Source of the DNA: Acidaminobacter sp. JC074
Lineage (GTDB): Bacteria > Bacillota > Clostridia > Peptostreptococcales > Acidaminobacteraceae
Direction: 5' to 3'
DNA length: 64,000 nucleotides
Assembly: GCF_022496765.1 (NCBI RefSeq)
Contig: NZ_VANV01000010.1
Coordinates: 1-64,000, forward strand
Each line of letters starts with the position of its first letter. The first letter of the stretch is position 1. The position numbers were made by a program, and so were the translations under genes. The notes beneath the pieces are model-generated. The model was not told the origin of the DNA. It did not search any database and worked only from the letters and a program-made list of their open reading frames with translations. Below are positions 18,305-26,708 of this stretch, piece by piece.

Positions 18305-18787
18305 ATGGATAGACATATTATATCGGTATTGGTTGAAAACAGTTCAGGTGTCTTAAGTAGAATAGCTGGTCTTTTTAGTAGAAGGGCTTATAATATTGAA
18401 AGCTTGACTGTTGGCACAACAGATGATGAAACAATCTCAAGGATGACCATAACTGTTTTCGGGGATAGAAATACCTTGGAGCAGATTAAAAAGCAGTTAA
18501 ACAAGCTTATTGAGGTCATAAAAATTATTGAGTTAAAACCTGAAAAATCAGTATGCAGAGAACTGATGATGATAAGAGTCAATTCTGAAGGTGCAAGATC
18601 AGATATCATGGAAGTAGCCAATATCTTTAGGGCAAACATCATTGATGTGGCCACTGATAATTTGGTTTTAGAGCTGACAGGTGACAAGAACAAAATGGAT
18701 GCCTTTCTAGAACTTGTTGAACCTTTTGGTATACAAGAAATTGTGAGAACAGGCATAGCAGGTCTACAAAGAGGCAAGAGTATATAA
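18305..18787 (+). CDS. ilvN: acetolactate synthase small (regulatory) subunit
   Basis: 160 residues, with an N-terminal ACT domain (I-I-S-V-L-V-E-N-S-S-G-V-L-S-R-I-A-G-L-F-S-R-R) that binds valine for feedback inhibition and the usual small-subunit C-terminal domain (L-M-M-I-R-V-N). The ATG at 18305 is preferred to a GTG two codons earlier because GAGG lies 5 nt upstream. It forms the holoenzyme with ilvB. Confidence 0.95.
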   Translation: MDRHIISVLVENSSGVLSRIAGLFSRRAYNIESLTVGTTDDETISRMTITVFGDRNTLEQIKKQLNKLIEVIKIIELKPEKSVCRELMMIRVNSEGARSDIMEVANIFRANIIDVATDNLVLELTGDKNKMDAFLELVEPFGIQEIVRTGIAGLQRGKSI

Positions 18788-18811
18788 CGTCTAGAAATAG
18801 GCGTTTTTTTG
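18786..18811 (+). terminator. terminator of ilvBN
   Basis: Stem AACGTCT / AGGCGTT with a 6-nt loop and a T-run, starting within the ilvN stop codon. Confidence 0.85.
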
Positions 18812-18822
18812 TAAAAAAATAA

Positions 18823-20514
18823 CTACTGAGTAGTTATTGGAAAAGTAATTTTAAAAGTAACACCCTTATCTATTTCTGATTCACATTCTATGGTGCCATT
18901 AAGGGTTTGTGTAACAAGATTGTAGACAATGTTTAAACCAATACCAGATCCCCCCTTATCTAAGCCTGTTGTAAAAAATGGCTCAAATATCTGATCTAAA
19001 TCCTCACTAGGTATACCATGACCATCATCAGAGTATATTAAAACGAAATTGTCTGCCTCTTTAGAAAGTCTGATTTTAATATTGCCTGATTCAATGTCGT
19101 ATAGGCCATATTTTAATGAGTTGGTCACAAAGTTTGTAATAATTTGTGAGATGGCACCGGGATAAGTATAGATGGTGTAATTCTCATCATATTTTAAAAC
19201 AACATTATGTTTGGTCTTTTTAAGCCTAGGCTTTAGATTGAGAAGGACTTCTTCAAGATAAGTACCAATCATAAGTGTTCTGGGTTTTTCGTGCATTTGA
19301 TCAACTGCAACAACCTTAAAGCTTTCTAAGTGATCGATGGTTATCAGAAGATTTTTCATGATAATATGAAGCAGTTCCTGATCACCGGAGATAAACTTTG
19401 TAAGCTGAGATTTTGACAATGTGTTTTGAGTAAAAGAGTCGTTAAGCTCTTTGGTTCGGTGTTCTGCTGTAGAGATAGCCGTTCGTATGATACCAAGCGG
19501 TGTAGATATCTCGTGGGTTATACCAGCAACCATCCTACCGAGTGCTGCCATCTTTTCATTCTGAATCAATTGATTCTGAGTCCTGTGTATTCTTGAAATA
19601 GAATCTTCAAGTTCTAAGTTGATTGCCTGCAACTCATTTGTCTTTCTAGCAACTTCTCGTCGTAAGGTCCATGTCCATAGCCAAGAGGCGAATATAATAA
19701 GTAGAAGCGGGAGACCTATGAAAAGAAAAAATCTATAGAGGGTTAGTAAGTTCTGCTGTTTTTCATATATGCCAAACCACACATCATAGATTTGGTCATA
19801 TTGTCCGGTTGATTTAATAATGGCTAAACCTTCATTTAAAAGGGCTTGCAGGTCCTGGTTGCCTTCTTTAACTGCAAAACAGAGTTTTCTTTGTTGAAGA
19901 TCATCACCAACGGCTTTAACACTTGTAATATCATTCTTTTTCATTAAATAATATGTTTGATATTTATTTAGTAGGGCTAAGTCCCCCACACCATTTTCAA
20001 GAGACAAAAGAGCATTTTCTTGTGTATCTAATGGGATGATATCATTGGTAATCTTGTTTTCAATTAGATAATCATGCATCAAATCATGGTTTTGAACCAG
20101 TATGGTTTTATCTTTTGCATCTTCAAGTGTTTTTATATTTGAATCATCTCTAACAAAAATAGAATGGGAGACAATGACATGTGTAGTTGTAAAGTCAACT
20201 TCCTTGTCTCTCTCTGGTGAAGAGAACATACCAGATAAAATATCAATGTCTCCATTAACAAGCCCATGTCTTATATCTTTCCATACACCAGTTTGAATTT
20301 CAATATTAAGGTTCATTTCTTTAGCGACAGCTTTCATAAGATCAATATTAAATCCAACAGCTTGATCATTTTCTTCATATTCATATGGTGGATAGTTGAT
20401 GTCAGCTGCAACAATGATGACTTCACCTTTTGTATCCGTTTTGTAGGCATAGGAAAAAACAGTTATTGTAAACAATATGATGACAATAAGTAAAATGCTA
20501 GACTTTTTTTTCAT
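18823..20514 (-). CDS. BvgS-like sensor histidine kinase with SBP3 sensor
   Basis: 563 residues: signal/anchor at 1-23, an extracellular family-3 amino-acid-binding-like domain ~30-252 (N-Y-P-P-Y-E-Y and G-F-N-I-D-L near the start), one transmembrane segment ~262-284, a short coiled coil, HisKA with G-I-T-H-E-I-S-T-P, and HATPase with an intact N-box (T-N-S-L-K-Y), D-D-G-H-G-I and G-G-S-G-I-G-L. It likely senses an amino acid or similar solute outside the cell. No response regulator is adjacent, so its partner is elsewhere. ATG 20514 follows GGAGGGG. Confidence 0.9.
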   Translation of the reverse strand: MKKKSSILLIVIILFTITVFSYAYKTDTKGEVIIVAADINYPPYEYEENDQAVGFNIDLMKAVAKEMNLNIEIQTGVWKDIRHGLVNGDIDILSGMFSSPERDKEVDFTTTHVIVSHSIFVRDDSNIKTLEDAKDKTILVQNHDLMHDYLIENKITNDIIPLDTQENALLSLENGVGDLALLNKYQTYYLMKKNDITSVKAVGDDLQQRKLCFAVKEGNQDLQALLNEGLAIIKSTGQYDQIYDVWFGIYEKQQNLLTLYRFFLFIGLPLLLIIFASWLWTWTLRREVARKTNELQAINLELEDSISRIHRTQNQLIQNEKMAALGRMVAGITHEISTPLGIIRTAISTAEHRTKELNDSFTQNTLSKSQLTKFISGDQELLHIIMKNLLITIDHLESFKVVAVDQMHEKPRTLMIGTYLEEVLLNLKPRLKKTKHNVVLKYDENYTIYTYPGAISQIITNFVTNSLKYGLYDIESGNIKIRLSKEADNFVLIYSDDGHGIPSEDLDQIFEPFFTTGLDKGGSGIGLNIVYNLVTQTLNGTIECESEIDKGVTFKITFPITTQ

Positions 20515-20737
20515 GTGCCCCTCCAAGTATTATGACCTATTATATACATACCTCAAAATAAAAAATATAATCGTTTAATCTAGTTTAAATGCCTGAAAAG
20601 ACAAGTTTTGAGCATGGGTCAATATAAGTTTTGCTTATTACAATCAGGATGGGGTAAGTATGAAATAATAAGGATAAATAGCTATAATATTTTGACAGAA
20701 GATATATGTTTATTAATCATAGAAAGGAGGCGGTAGA

Positions 20738-21991
20738 GTGGATAATTATCAAAATGATCATCTTAGTAAAGGTGTTGAGGTAGACCAAACACATAATCGT
20801 TGGACCATACTTTTAGCAGGCTTTTTATTATCTTTAATGGGTGGTATGAGCTACGCTTGGGGATCTTTTGTTGTACCTTTGGTTCAAGATTGGGGGTGGA
20901 CCAATACACAAGCTGTACTGCCTTTTACAGTTCTGATTATTGTATTTGCCATTACCATGGTGCCGGCTGGATGGATTCAAGATAGGATTGGTCCAAGAAA
21001 AGTGGCTACATGGGGGGCTATTCAATTTTTTGTAGGCTATGCACTTTCGGGCCTACTAAAGTGGTTTCCTCATCCTGCCTGGCTTGTATTTTCATATGGT
21101 TTTATTGTAGGTATAGCATGTGGCTTAACTTATTCATGTATCGCACCGACAGCAAGAAAGTGGTATGCTGACAGACCTGGTTTTGCTGTGTCTACAGGTG
21201 TTATGGGCTTTGGTTTAGCAGCTGTGGTATTCTCACCTTTTAAGAAAGTTATGATTAAGAGTGTTGATGTAGATGGTACATTTTTAATACTTTCTGTGTT
21301 TGTAACAATCGTTGCCTTAATTGGCGCAAGAATGATGAGAAATCCTCCTGAGGGCTACCATGTAAACAGTGTTAAAAAAGATGGTAATACACATGAGATT
21401 AAAAAAGTTGAGGATGTTATGCCAAGTGACTTTATTAAAACACCAGTATTTTACCTATTATGGTTAGCGCTTGCCATGGTTATTGGTGGCGGCTTAACAG
21501 CGATTGGTTTGATTCCTGCTTATGGTGAAATTCAGTTGAAGCTGGCACCGACAGTTGCAGCAACAGCCATATCAGCATATGCTCTTACCAATGGTTTTGG
21601 TAGACCTATTGTAGGTATGCTGTCTGATAAAGTTGGTACCATGCGGGTTATGACAATTGTTTATGTGATTCAGGCAACAGTATTTTTACTTCTACCATGG
21701 GTAGCAGTCAATTACTGGTCACTTGTAATATGTTCACTACTTTTAGGTATTGGTTATGCCACTACTTTTGCATTATTTCCAGTGCTTGTATCAGCTGGCT
21801 TTGGTACAAAATATCTTGGCATGAATTATGGCCTTGTATTTTCAGCCTTTGGTATTGGTGCATTAACCAGTCTGATGGGATCCAAATTACTGGATATGAC
21901 CAATTCTTTTACACCAGCATTTCTCTTAGCTGGTATAACAACAGTCATTGGTTTGATTCTGCTTAGAATTCTAAATACAAGAATCAATTAG
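20738..21991 (+). CDS. MFS transporter, OFA (oxalate/formate antiporter) family
   Basis: 417 residues with 12 predicted transmembrane segments. G-G-M-S-Y-A-W-G-S-F-V-V-P-L and the loop-2 motif D-R-I-G-P-R-K match OFA-type carboxylate transporters such as OxlT. The substrate is likely a mono- or dicarboxylate but cannot be fixed. Starts at GTG 20738 behind a strong AAAGGAGG. Monocistronic: a terminator separates it from the ars operon. Confidence 0.85.
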   Translation: MDNYQNDHLSKGVEVDQTHNRWTILLAGFLLSLMGGMSYAWGSFVVPLVQDWGWTNTQAVLPFTVLIIVFAITMVPAGWIQDRIGPRKVATWGAIQFFVGYALSGLLKWFPHPAWLVFSYGFIVGIACGLTYSCIAPTARKWYADRPGFAVSTGVMGFGLAAVVFSPFKKVMIKSVDVDGTFLILSVFVTIVALIGARMMRNPPEGYHVNSVKKDGNTHEIKKVEDVMPSDFIKTPVFYLLWLALAMVIGGGLTAIGLIPAYGEIQLKLAPTVAATAISAYALTNGFGRPIVGMLSDKVGTMRVMTIVYVIQATVFLLLPWVAVNYWSLVICSLLLGIGYATTFALFPVLVSAGFGTKYLGMNYGLVFSAFGIGALTSLMGSKLLDMTNSFTPAFLLAGITTVIGLILLRILNTRIN

Positions 21992-22038
21992 TCCTAGACC
22001 TAGGAGATATTCTTTGTTATAAATAGAGGTTTTTATTA

Positions 22039-22067
22039 AACAACACCATTTTGGTGTTGTTTTTTTG
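22039..22067 (+). terminator. terminator after OFA transporter
   Basis: Stem AACAACACC / GGTGTTGTT with a 5-nt loop and T7. Confidence 0.9.
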
Positions 22068-22076
22068 TATAACGTA

Positions 22077-22105
22077 TTGACAAGTATCGATATGACCCTT
22101 ATGAT
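22077..22105 (+). promoter_or_regulatory. ars operon promoter
   Basis: TTGACA at 22077-22082, a 17-nt spacer and TATGAT at 22100-22105, immediately upstream of arsR and overlapping its operator. Confidence 0.85.
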
Positions 22106-22128
22106 AGTCATATCGACGGTTGTCGATA
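22087..22128 (+). promoter_or_regulatory. ArsR operator (two overlapping inverted repeats)
   Basis: TCGATATGAC (22087-22096) and GTCATATCGA (22107-22116) form a perfect 10-bp inverted repeat spanning the promoter spacer and -10. TATCGAC (22111-22117) and GTCGATA (22122-22128) form a second, sharing one arm. Their position fits direct repression by the ArsR encoded 13 bp later. Confidence 0.8.
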
Positions 22129-22141
22129 TAAGGAGAAGAAA

Positions 22142-22441
22142 ATGGATAGAGTAAAAGTATTTAAAGCATTAGGAGATCAAAATAGATTAAACATTCTTGA
22201 GATTCTCCAAACAGGAGAAAAATGTGGGTGTACCTTATTAGAAGAACTGAACATTGTTCAATCAACCTTGTCCCATCACATGAAACTGTTAGTAGAAAGT
22301 AATTTAGTATCAAGTCGGAAAGATGGTAAGTGGACATACTATTCATTGAATGATGAAGGATGCGATCGTACCAAGGACGTTTTAAATATTCTTTTCCAGA
22401 AGTCTGATAACTATGTATTTGAATGTGTCAATTGTGACTAG
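22142..22441 (+). CDS. arsR: ArsR-family arsenic-responsive repressor
   Basis: A 99-residue winged-helix SmtB/ArsR repressor. The As(III)-sensing region is K-C-G-C-T-L-L-E-E-L (a Cys-x-Cys pair), followed by the recognition helix Q-S-T-L-S-H-H-M-K-L-L. The C-terminus carries another C-V-N-C pair. It is first in the operon, just behind its own operator, so it is autoregulated and controls arsD and arsA. Confidence 0.93.
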   Translation: MDRVKVFKALGDQNRLNILEILQTGEKCGCTLLEELNIVQSTLSHHMKLLVESNLVSSRKDGKWTYYSLNDEGCDRTKDVLNILFQKSDNYVFECVNCD

Positions 22442-22453
22442 AAAGAGGCATAA

Positions 22454-22810
22454 ATGAAAGTATTAAAGATATATGAGCCAGCTATGTGCTGTGCAACAGG
22501 CGTATGTGGTCCCAGTGTAGATCCTGAACTTTTAAGAATAACAACACTTGTAAATCAAGTTAAGGCAAATGGTGGTAAGATTGAAAGATACAATCTAACT
22601 GACAATCCCATGATCTTTGTAACAGAGTCTAAGGTCAATGAACTTTTAAATAGCCAGGGGATGGATGCACTACCGTTGATCATGTTAAATGATGAGGTGG
22701 TAAAGACCGGTGGTTACTTATCTAATGAAGAGATATTGGCTTTATTAGAGATTGAGATTAAAGCACCAGTATTTCAAATGAACGACCTTGGAGGCAGTAA
22801 TGGTTTATAA
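22454..22810 (+). CDS. arsD: arsenite metallochaperone ArsD
   Basis: A 118-residue thioredoxin-fold chaperone that passes As(III)/Sb(III) to ArsA. The three essential cysteines are present as P-A-M-C-C-A-T-G-V-C (Cys12, 13, 18). The C-terminal vicinal Cys pairs of E. coli plasmid ArsD are absent, as in many homologues. Its last codons overlap the start of arsA. Confidence 0.93.
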   Translation: MKVLKIYEPAMCCATGVCGPSVDPELLRITTLVNQVKANGGKIERYNLTDNPMIFVTESKVNELLNSQGMDALPLIMLNDEVVKTGGYLSNEEILALLEIEIKAPVFQMNDLGGSNGL

Positions 22811-24548
22811 AATGTCAGAGCTTGATATTCATAATCTACCTCTAACAAAGTATATCTTCTTTACAGGTAAGGGTGGTGTTGGTAAGACGTCTACCGCTTG
22901 TGCAGTTTCAGTAGCCCTAGCAGACCAAGGTAAAAAGGTTATACTAGTTAGTACGGATCCAGCTTCTAACCTTCAGGATGTCTTTAAAACAAATTTAGAC
23001 AATAAAGGTATAGAGATAAAAGAGGTAGCTAATTTAACTGTGGCCAACTTTGAACCGGAATCAGCAGCTGCTGAATACAGAGAGTCTGTTGTTGGGCCTT
23101 TCAGGGGAAAACTGCCAGAGGTAGTTATTCAGAACATGGAAGAACAGTTATCGGGTTCTTGTACAGTTGAAATTGCAGCTTTTAATGAGTTTACCCACTT
23201 TTTAACAGATGAAAAAGTGACTGAAACATTTGACCATATTGTTTTTGATACAGCACCAACAGGTCATACCTTAAGGATGTTGCAGTTACCGTCTGCTTGG
23301 ACAGATTTTATCAGTGAAAATACAACAGGGGCATCGTGTTTGGGTCAACTTTCAGGTCTAGAAGATAAGAAGGAAGTCTATAGAAATGCTGTGGATACAT
23401 TGGCTGATGGTCAGAAAACCACTTTGATGTTGGTTACAAGACCAGACTATTCACCAATGAAGGAAGCTGAAAGAGCTTCTAAAGAATTGAGTGACATTGG
23501 TGTTAACAATCAGCTTCTCATTGTTAATGGCTTGGCGACAGAGGGGGACGATCCTTTATCAAATGCCATATATGACAAACAGCAAAAAGCGCTTAAGGAG
23601 ATGCCTGAAATGTTAAAGTCACTGGATACAAAATCCATTGCTCTTAAACCTTTTAATATTGTAGGCATCAATCATTTAAGAAACTTTTTTCAATCAGATT
23701 ACGACATGCCACTTGCATCAAAAGAAGACATTGCTGACTGTTTTAACTTATCACATGTCATAGAAGATTTACATGTAAAAGATAAAAAAGTTATCTTCAC
23801 AATGGGCAAGGGTGGTGTTGGTAAAACTACTATGGCAGCAGCTATTGCTAGAGGTCTAGCCCAAAAGGGGAAGAAAGTTCATTTAACAACGACAGATCCG
23901 GCTGCCCACTTAAATATGGTAACAGATGAAGTTGAGAACATCTCTATCAGTTTTATTGATGAAAATGAGGAGTTAAGTAAGTACAAGAAAGAAGTGCTCA
24001 GTGCTTTACCTCTTGATACATCTAAGGAAGATAGAGACTATATTGAAGAGGATCTTAAGTCGCCATGTACTCAAGAAATAGCAGTATTTAGAGCTTTTGC
24101 TGAACTAGTAGAAAGATCAAATGATGAGGTGGTTGTTATTGACACTGCACCAACAGGTCATACACTTTTACTTTTAGATTCAACACAAAGTTACCATAAA
24201 GAAATTGAACGCTCAAATGGACAGGTACCTGAATCGGTTATGAATCTACTGCCAAGACTTAGAGATGACTCTCATACAGAGGTTCTAATACTAACTTTAG
24301 CAGAAACCACTCCAGTTTATGAAGCTAAAAGACTTTTAGAAGATCTAAAGAGAGCAGGTCTATACAGCAAGTGGTGGTTGATCAACTCAAGCCTCTATGC
24401 AACGGAGACAACAAATAAGCTGATGCTCTCTAAGGCAAATCAAGAAGCGAAGTGGATCAATCATGTCCATGACATATCAAATGGTCAGACTGCCCTTATT
24501 AAGTGGATCCCAGAAGACGTAACAAATAATGTGTTGGAAAATTTATAG
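22800..24548 (+). CDS. arsA: arsenite-activated ATPase ArsA
   Basis: 582 residues made of two homologous halves, each with a deviant Walker A (G-K-G-G-V-G-K-T-S and G-K-G-G-V-G-K-T-T) and a D-T-A-P-T-G-H-T signature. All three metalloid-binding Cys are in their usual contexts (S-G-S-C-T-V-E-I-A, G-A-S-C-L-G, S-P-C-T-Q-E-I-A). It energises an ArsB-type pump, but no arsB or acr3 lies beside it. ATG 22800 has GGAGG 5 nt upstream and overlaps arsD by 11 bp. Confidence 0.93.
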   Translation: MVYKMSELDIHNLPLTKYIFFTGKGGVGKTSTACAVSVALADQGKKVILVSTDPASNLQDVFKTNLDNKGIEIKEVANLTVANFEPESAAAEYRESVVGPFRGKLPEVVIQNMEEQLSGSCTVEIAAFNEFTHFLTDEKVTETFDHIVFDTAPTGHTLRMLQLPSAWTDFISENTTGASCLGQLSGLEDKKEVYRNAVDTLADGQKTTLMLVTRPDYSPMKEAERASKELSDIGVNNQLLIVNGLATEGDDPLSNAIYDKQQKALKEMPEMLKSLDTKSIALKPFNIVGINHLRNFFQSDYDMPLASKEDIADCFNLSHVIEDLHVKDKKVIFTMGKGGVGKTTMAAAIARGLAQKGKKVHLTTTDPAAHLNMVTDEVENISISFIDENEELSKYKKEVLSALPLDTSKEDRDYIEEDLKSPCTQEIAVFRAFAELVERSNDEVVVIDTAPTGHTLLLLDSTQSYHKEIERSNGQVPESVMNLLPRLRDDSHTEVLILTLAETTPVYEAKRLLEDLKRAGLYSKWWLINSSLYATETTNKLMLSKANQEAKWINHVHDISNGQTALIKWIPEDVTNNVLENL

Positions 24549-24560
24549 AATCTTTACTAG

Positions 24561-24584
24561 GACTGGCTAATAGCTAGTCTTTTT
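24561..24584 (+). terminator. ars operon terminator
   Basis: Stem GACTGGCT / AGCTAGTC with a 3-nt loop and T5, closing the arsRDA operon. Confidence 0.85.
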
Positions 24585-24671
24585 CTATAAAATTTAATGT
24601 GACTGTTATTGAATCGATGGGTATATTAGCGTATGATAAGAATGCAAAATGTTGAGAACTGAGGTGGAAAA

Positions 24672-26201
24672 ATGACTCAAAAAAATCGAATATATATAGC
24701 AATTGATCTTAAGTCATTTTATGCTTCAGTGGAGTGTATGGAAAGGGGATTAGATCCCTTAAATACCAACTTGGTTGTTGCAGATGCTTCTAGAACAGAA
24801 AAGACAATCTGCCTGGCAGTATCACCTTCTTTAAAGAAGTATGGTATATCAGGCCGGGCAAGACTCTTTGAAGTTGTTCAGAAGGTCAAAGAGGTCAATG
24901 CAAACCGAATGAGATATGCTCCGGGTAGGAGATTTGTATCTAAATCTGTCTTTGCAGATGAGCTGGATCAATCACCTGAGCTGGCACTTGATTATATTGC
25001 TGCGCCACCTCGTATGGCCTTATATATGGATTACAGTACACGTATATATAATGTCTATCTTAAGTACGTTTCAGATGAGGATATACATGTTTATTCCATT
25101 GATGAAGTGTTTATGGATGTAACAGATTATCTAGACTCGTTAAAAGTGACACCAAGAGAGTTTGCAAAGATGATCATTAAAGACGTTCTTGAAACTGTCG
25201 GTGTTACTGCAACTGCCGGCATAGGCACCAATCTATTTCTTTGTAAGATTGCCATGGACATCGTTGCTAAACATATACCAGGTGACGAAGATGGTGTAAG
25301 AATAGCAGAGCTAGACGAGATGTCTTATAGAGAGCTCTTATGGAACCATAGACCTATCACAGATTTTTGGCGTGTAGGAAGAGGTTATGCTAAAAAACTA
25401 GAAAAACACCACTTATTTACCATGGGAGACATTGCAAGATGTTCACTTGGTGGTGATATGGATTACCATAATGAAGACCTCTTGTACAGCTTGTTTGGTG
25501 TCAATGCAGAACTCCTAATAGACCATGCATGGGGGTATGAGCCTTGTACATTAGAAGATGTTAAAGCTTATAAACCTGTCAGCAAATCTACAGGAGCTGG
25601 TCAAGTACTTCATTCACCTTATACATTTGATAAAGCGAGAATTATTGTACAAGAAATGACAGATGTGTTGGTCCTAGATCTTGTAGATAAGGGGCTTGTG
25701 ACAGATCAGATGGTCTTGACGGTAGGTTATGATATAAGAAACTTGTCTGACCCTAAAATATCGAAAGCCTATAAAGGTGATGTTAAAACAGATTATTATG
25801 GCAGAAAAGTTCCTAAACATGCCCATGGCACGGTTAATCTAAAAAAGATGACTTCATCTACAAGCCTTATTCTAGAAGCGGTTATGTCTTTATATGATGA
25901 AATTGTCAATCCTGACTTACTGGTACGTCGAGTGAATATTGTAGCGGGTCATATTATGGATGAAAAGTCTGTTAAAGATGAACCTGTCCATGAACAACTA
26001 GATTTGTTTACAGACTATGAGAGAAAAGAGGCTGATGAAAAAGCTGAAGAGTCGATGTTGAAAAAAGAAAAAGAACTTCAAAAAACGCTCATTAACATAA
26101 AAAAGAAATTTGGTAAAAATGCTGTTTTAAAAGGTATGAACTTAAAAGAGGGTGCAACCATTAAAGAACGTAACAATCAAATTGGTGGTCATAAAGCATA
26201 G
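24672..26201 (+). CDS. Y-family DNA polymerase (UvrX/UmuC-like)
   Basis: A 509-residue translesion polymerase. Catalytic acids are in A-I-D-L-K-S-F-Y-A-S-V-E and Y-S-I-D-E-V-F-M-D-V. The thumb/helix-hairpin-helix and little-finger regions follow. E-Q-L-D-L-F near residue 440 is a beta-clamp-binding motif. It is paired with a YolD-like gene 8 bp downstream, the arrangement known from Bacillus and Clostridia uvrX/yolD. I found no convincing LexA box in the 87 bp before the gene. Confidence 0.9.
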   Translation: MTQKNRIYIAIDLKSFYASVECMERGLDPLNTNLVVADASRTEKTICLAVSPSLKKYGISGRARLFEVVQKVKEVNANRMRYAPGRRFVSKSVFADELDQSPELALDYIAAPPRMALYMDYSTRIYNVYLKYVSDEDIHVYSIDEVFMDVTDYLDSLKVTPREFAKMIIKDVLETVGVTATAGIGTNLFLCKIAMDIVAKHIPGDEDGVRIAELDEMSYRELLWNHRPITDFWRVGRGYAKKLEKHHLFTMGDIARCSLGGDMDYHNEDLLYSLFGVNAELLIDHAWGYEPCTLEDVKAYKPVSKSTGAGQVLHSPYTFDKARIIVQEMTDVLVLDLVDKGLVTDQMVLTVGYDIRNLSDPKISKAYKGDVKTDYYGRKVPKHAHGTVNLKKMTSSTSLILEAVMSLYDEIVNPDLLVRRVNIVAGHIMDEKSVKDEPVHEQLDLFTDYERKEADEKAEESMLKKEKELQKTLINIKKKFGKNAVLKGMNLKEGATIKERNNQIGGHKA

Positions 26202-26209
26202 GAGGAATC

Positions 26210-26644
26210 ATGAAAAAGACATCAGATAAATACGATGATATTTTACATCTTCCCAGACATGTCTCTAAGAAAAGACCTCAAATGCCAATTAAGGATAGGG
26301 CTGCTCAGTTTGCTCCCTTCTCAGCAGTCGTAGGTCATAATACAGCTGTAAAAGAAGCGGCACGTCATACTGAGAAAAGAAGAGAACTTGATGAGACCGG
26401 AAAGTCTTTGGTGGATGAAAAGCTTAGAGAGATCGATATGCACATGCCTGATGACGTTTCTGTAGACCTTGTTTATTTTGAAGCAGATGCTCTTAAAGAG
26501 GGCGGACGCTACATTAGAAAAATTGGCCTGGTAGATAAGATTGATATCTATACAAGGCAGGTTCATTTAAAAGATGGCATTAAAATTCCCATAGATGAGA
26601 TATACACCATAAGTATTTTAAGAATTGAAAGCGAAAGAGACTGA
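26210..26644 (+). CDS. YolD-like protein
   Basis: 144 residues with the family hallmark D-R-A-A-Q-F-A-P-F-S-A-V-V-G and a C-terminal beta-rich part that ends I-D-E-I-Y-T-I-S. YolD-like proteins accompany Y-family polymerases, and their molecular role is not settled. Co-transcribed with the polymerase, GGAGG before the ATG. Confidence 0.85.
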   Translation: MKKTSDKYDDILHLPRHVSKKRPQMPIKDRAAQFAPFSAVVGHNTAVKEAARHTEKRRELDETGKSLVDEKLREIDMHMPDDVSVDLVYFEADALKEGGRYIRKIGLVDKIDIYTRQVHLKDGIKIPIDEIYTISILRIESERD

Positions 26645-26663
26645 AAAAAAATCAGTCTCTTTC
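26633..26663. terminator. terminator between yolD-like gene and gap
   Basis: A perfect 12-bp stem GAAAGAGACTGA / TCAGTCTCTTTC with an A7 loop, overlapping the stop codon. The downstream tract is only moderately T-rich. Confidence 0.7.
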
Positions 26664-26708
26664 TTAATAAATAGAAATATGTAGCGATTAAACGAATGTT
26701 AATCTATC

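Noticed and set aside
18388..18777. Minus-strand open frame of 129 codons inside ilvN
   Set aside because: Fully antisense to a clear ACT-domain gene, Ser/Ile-rich shadow composition and no ribosome site.
24586..24671. LexA (SOS) box before the Y-family polymerase
   Set aside because: No match to CGAAC-N4-GTTCG within the short intergenic region.
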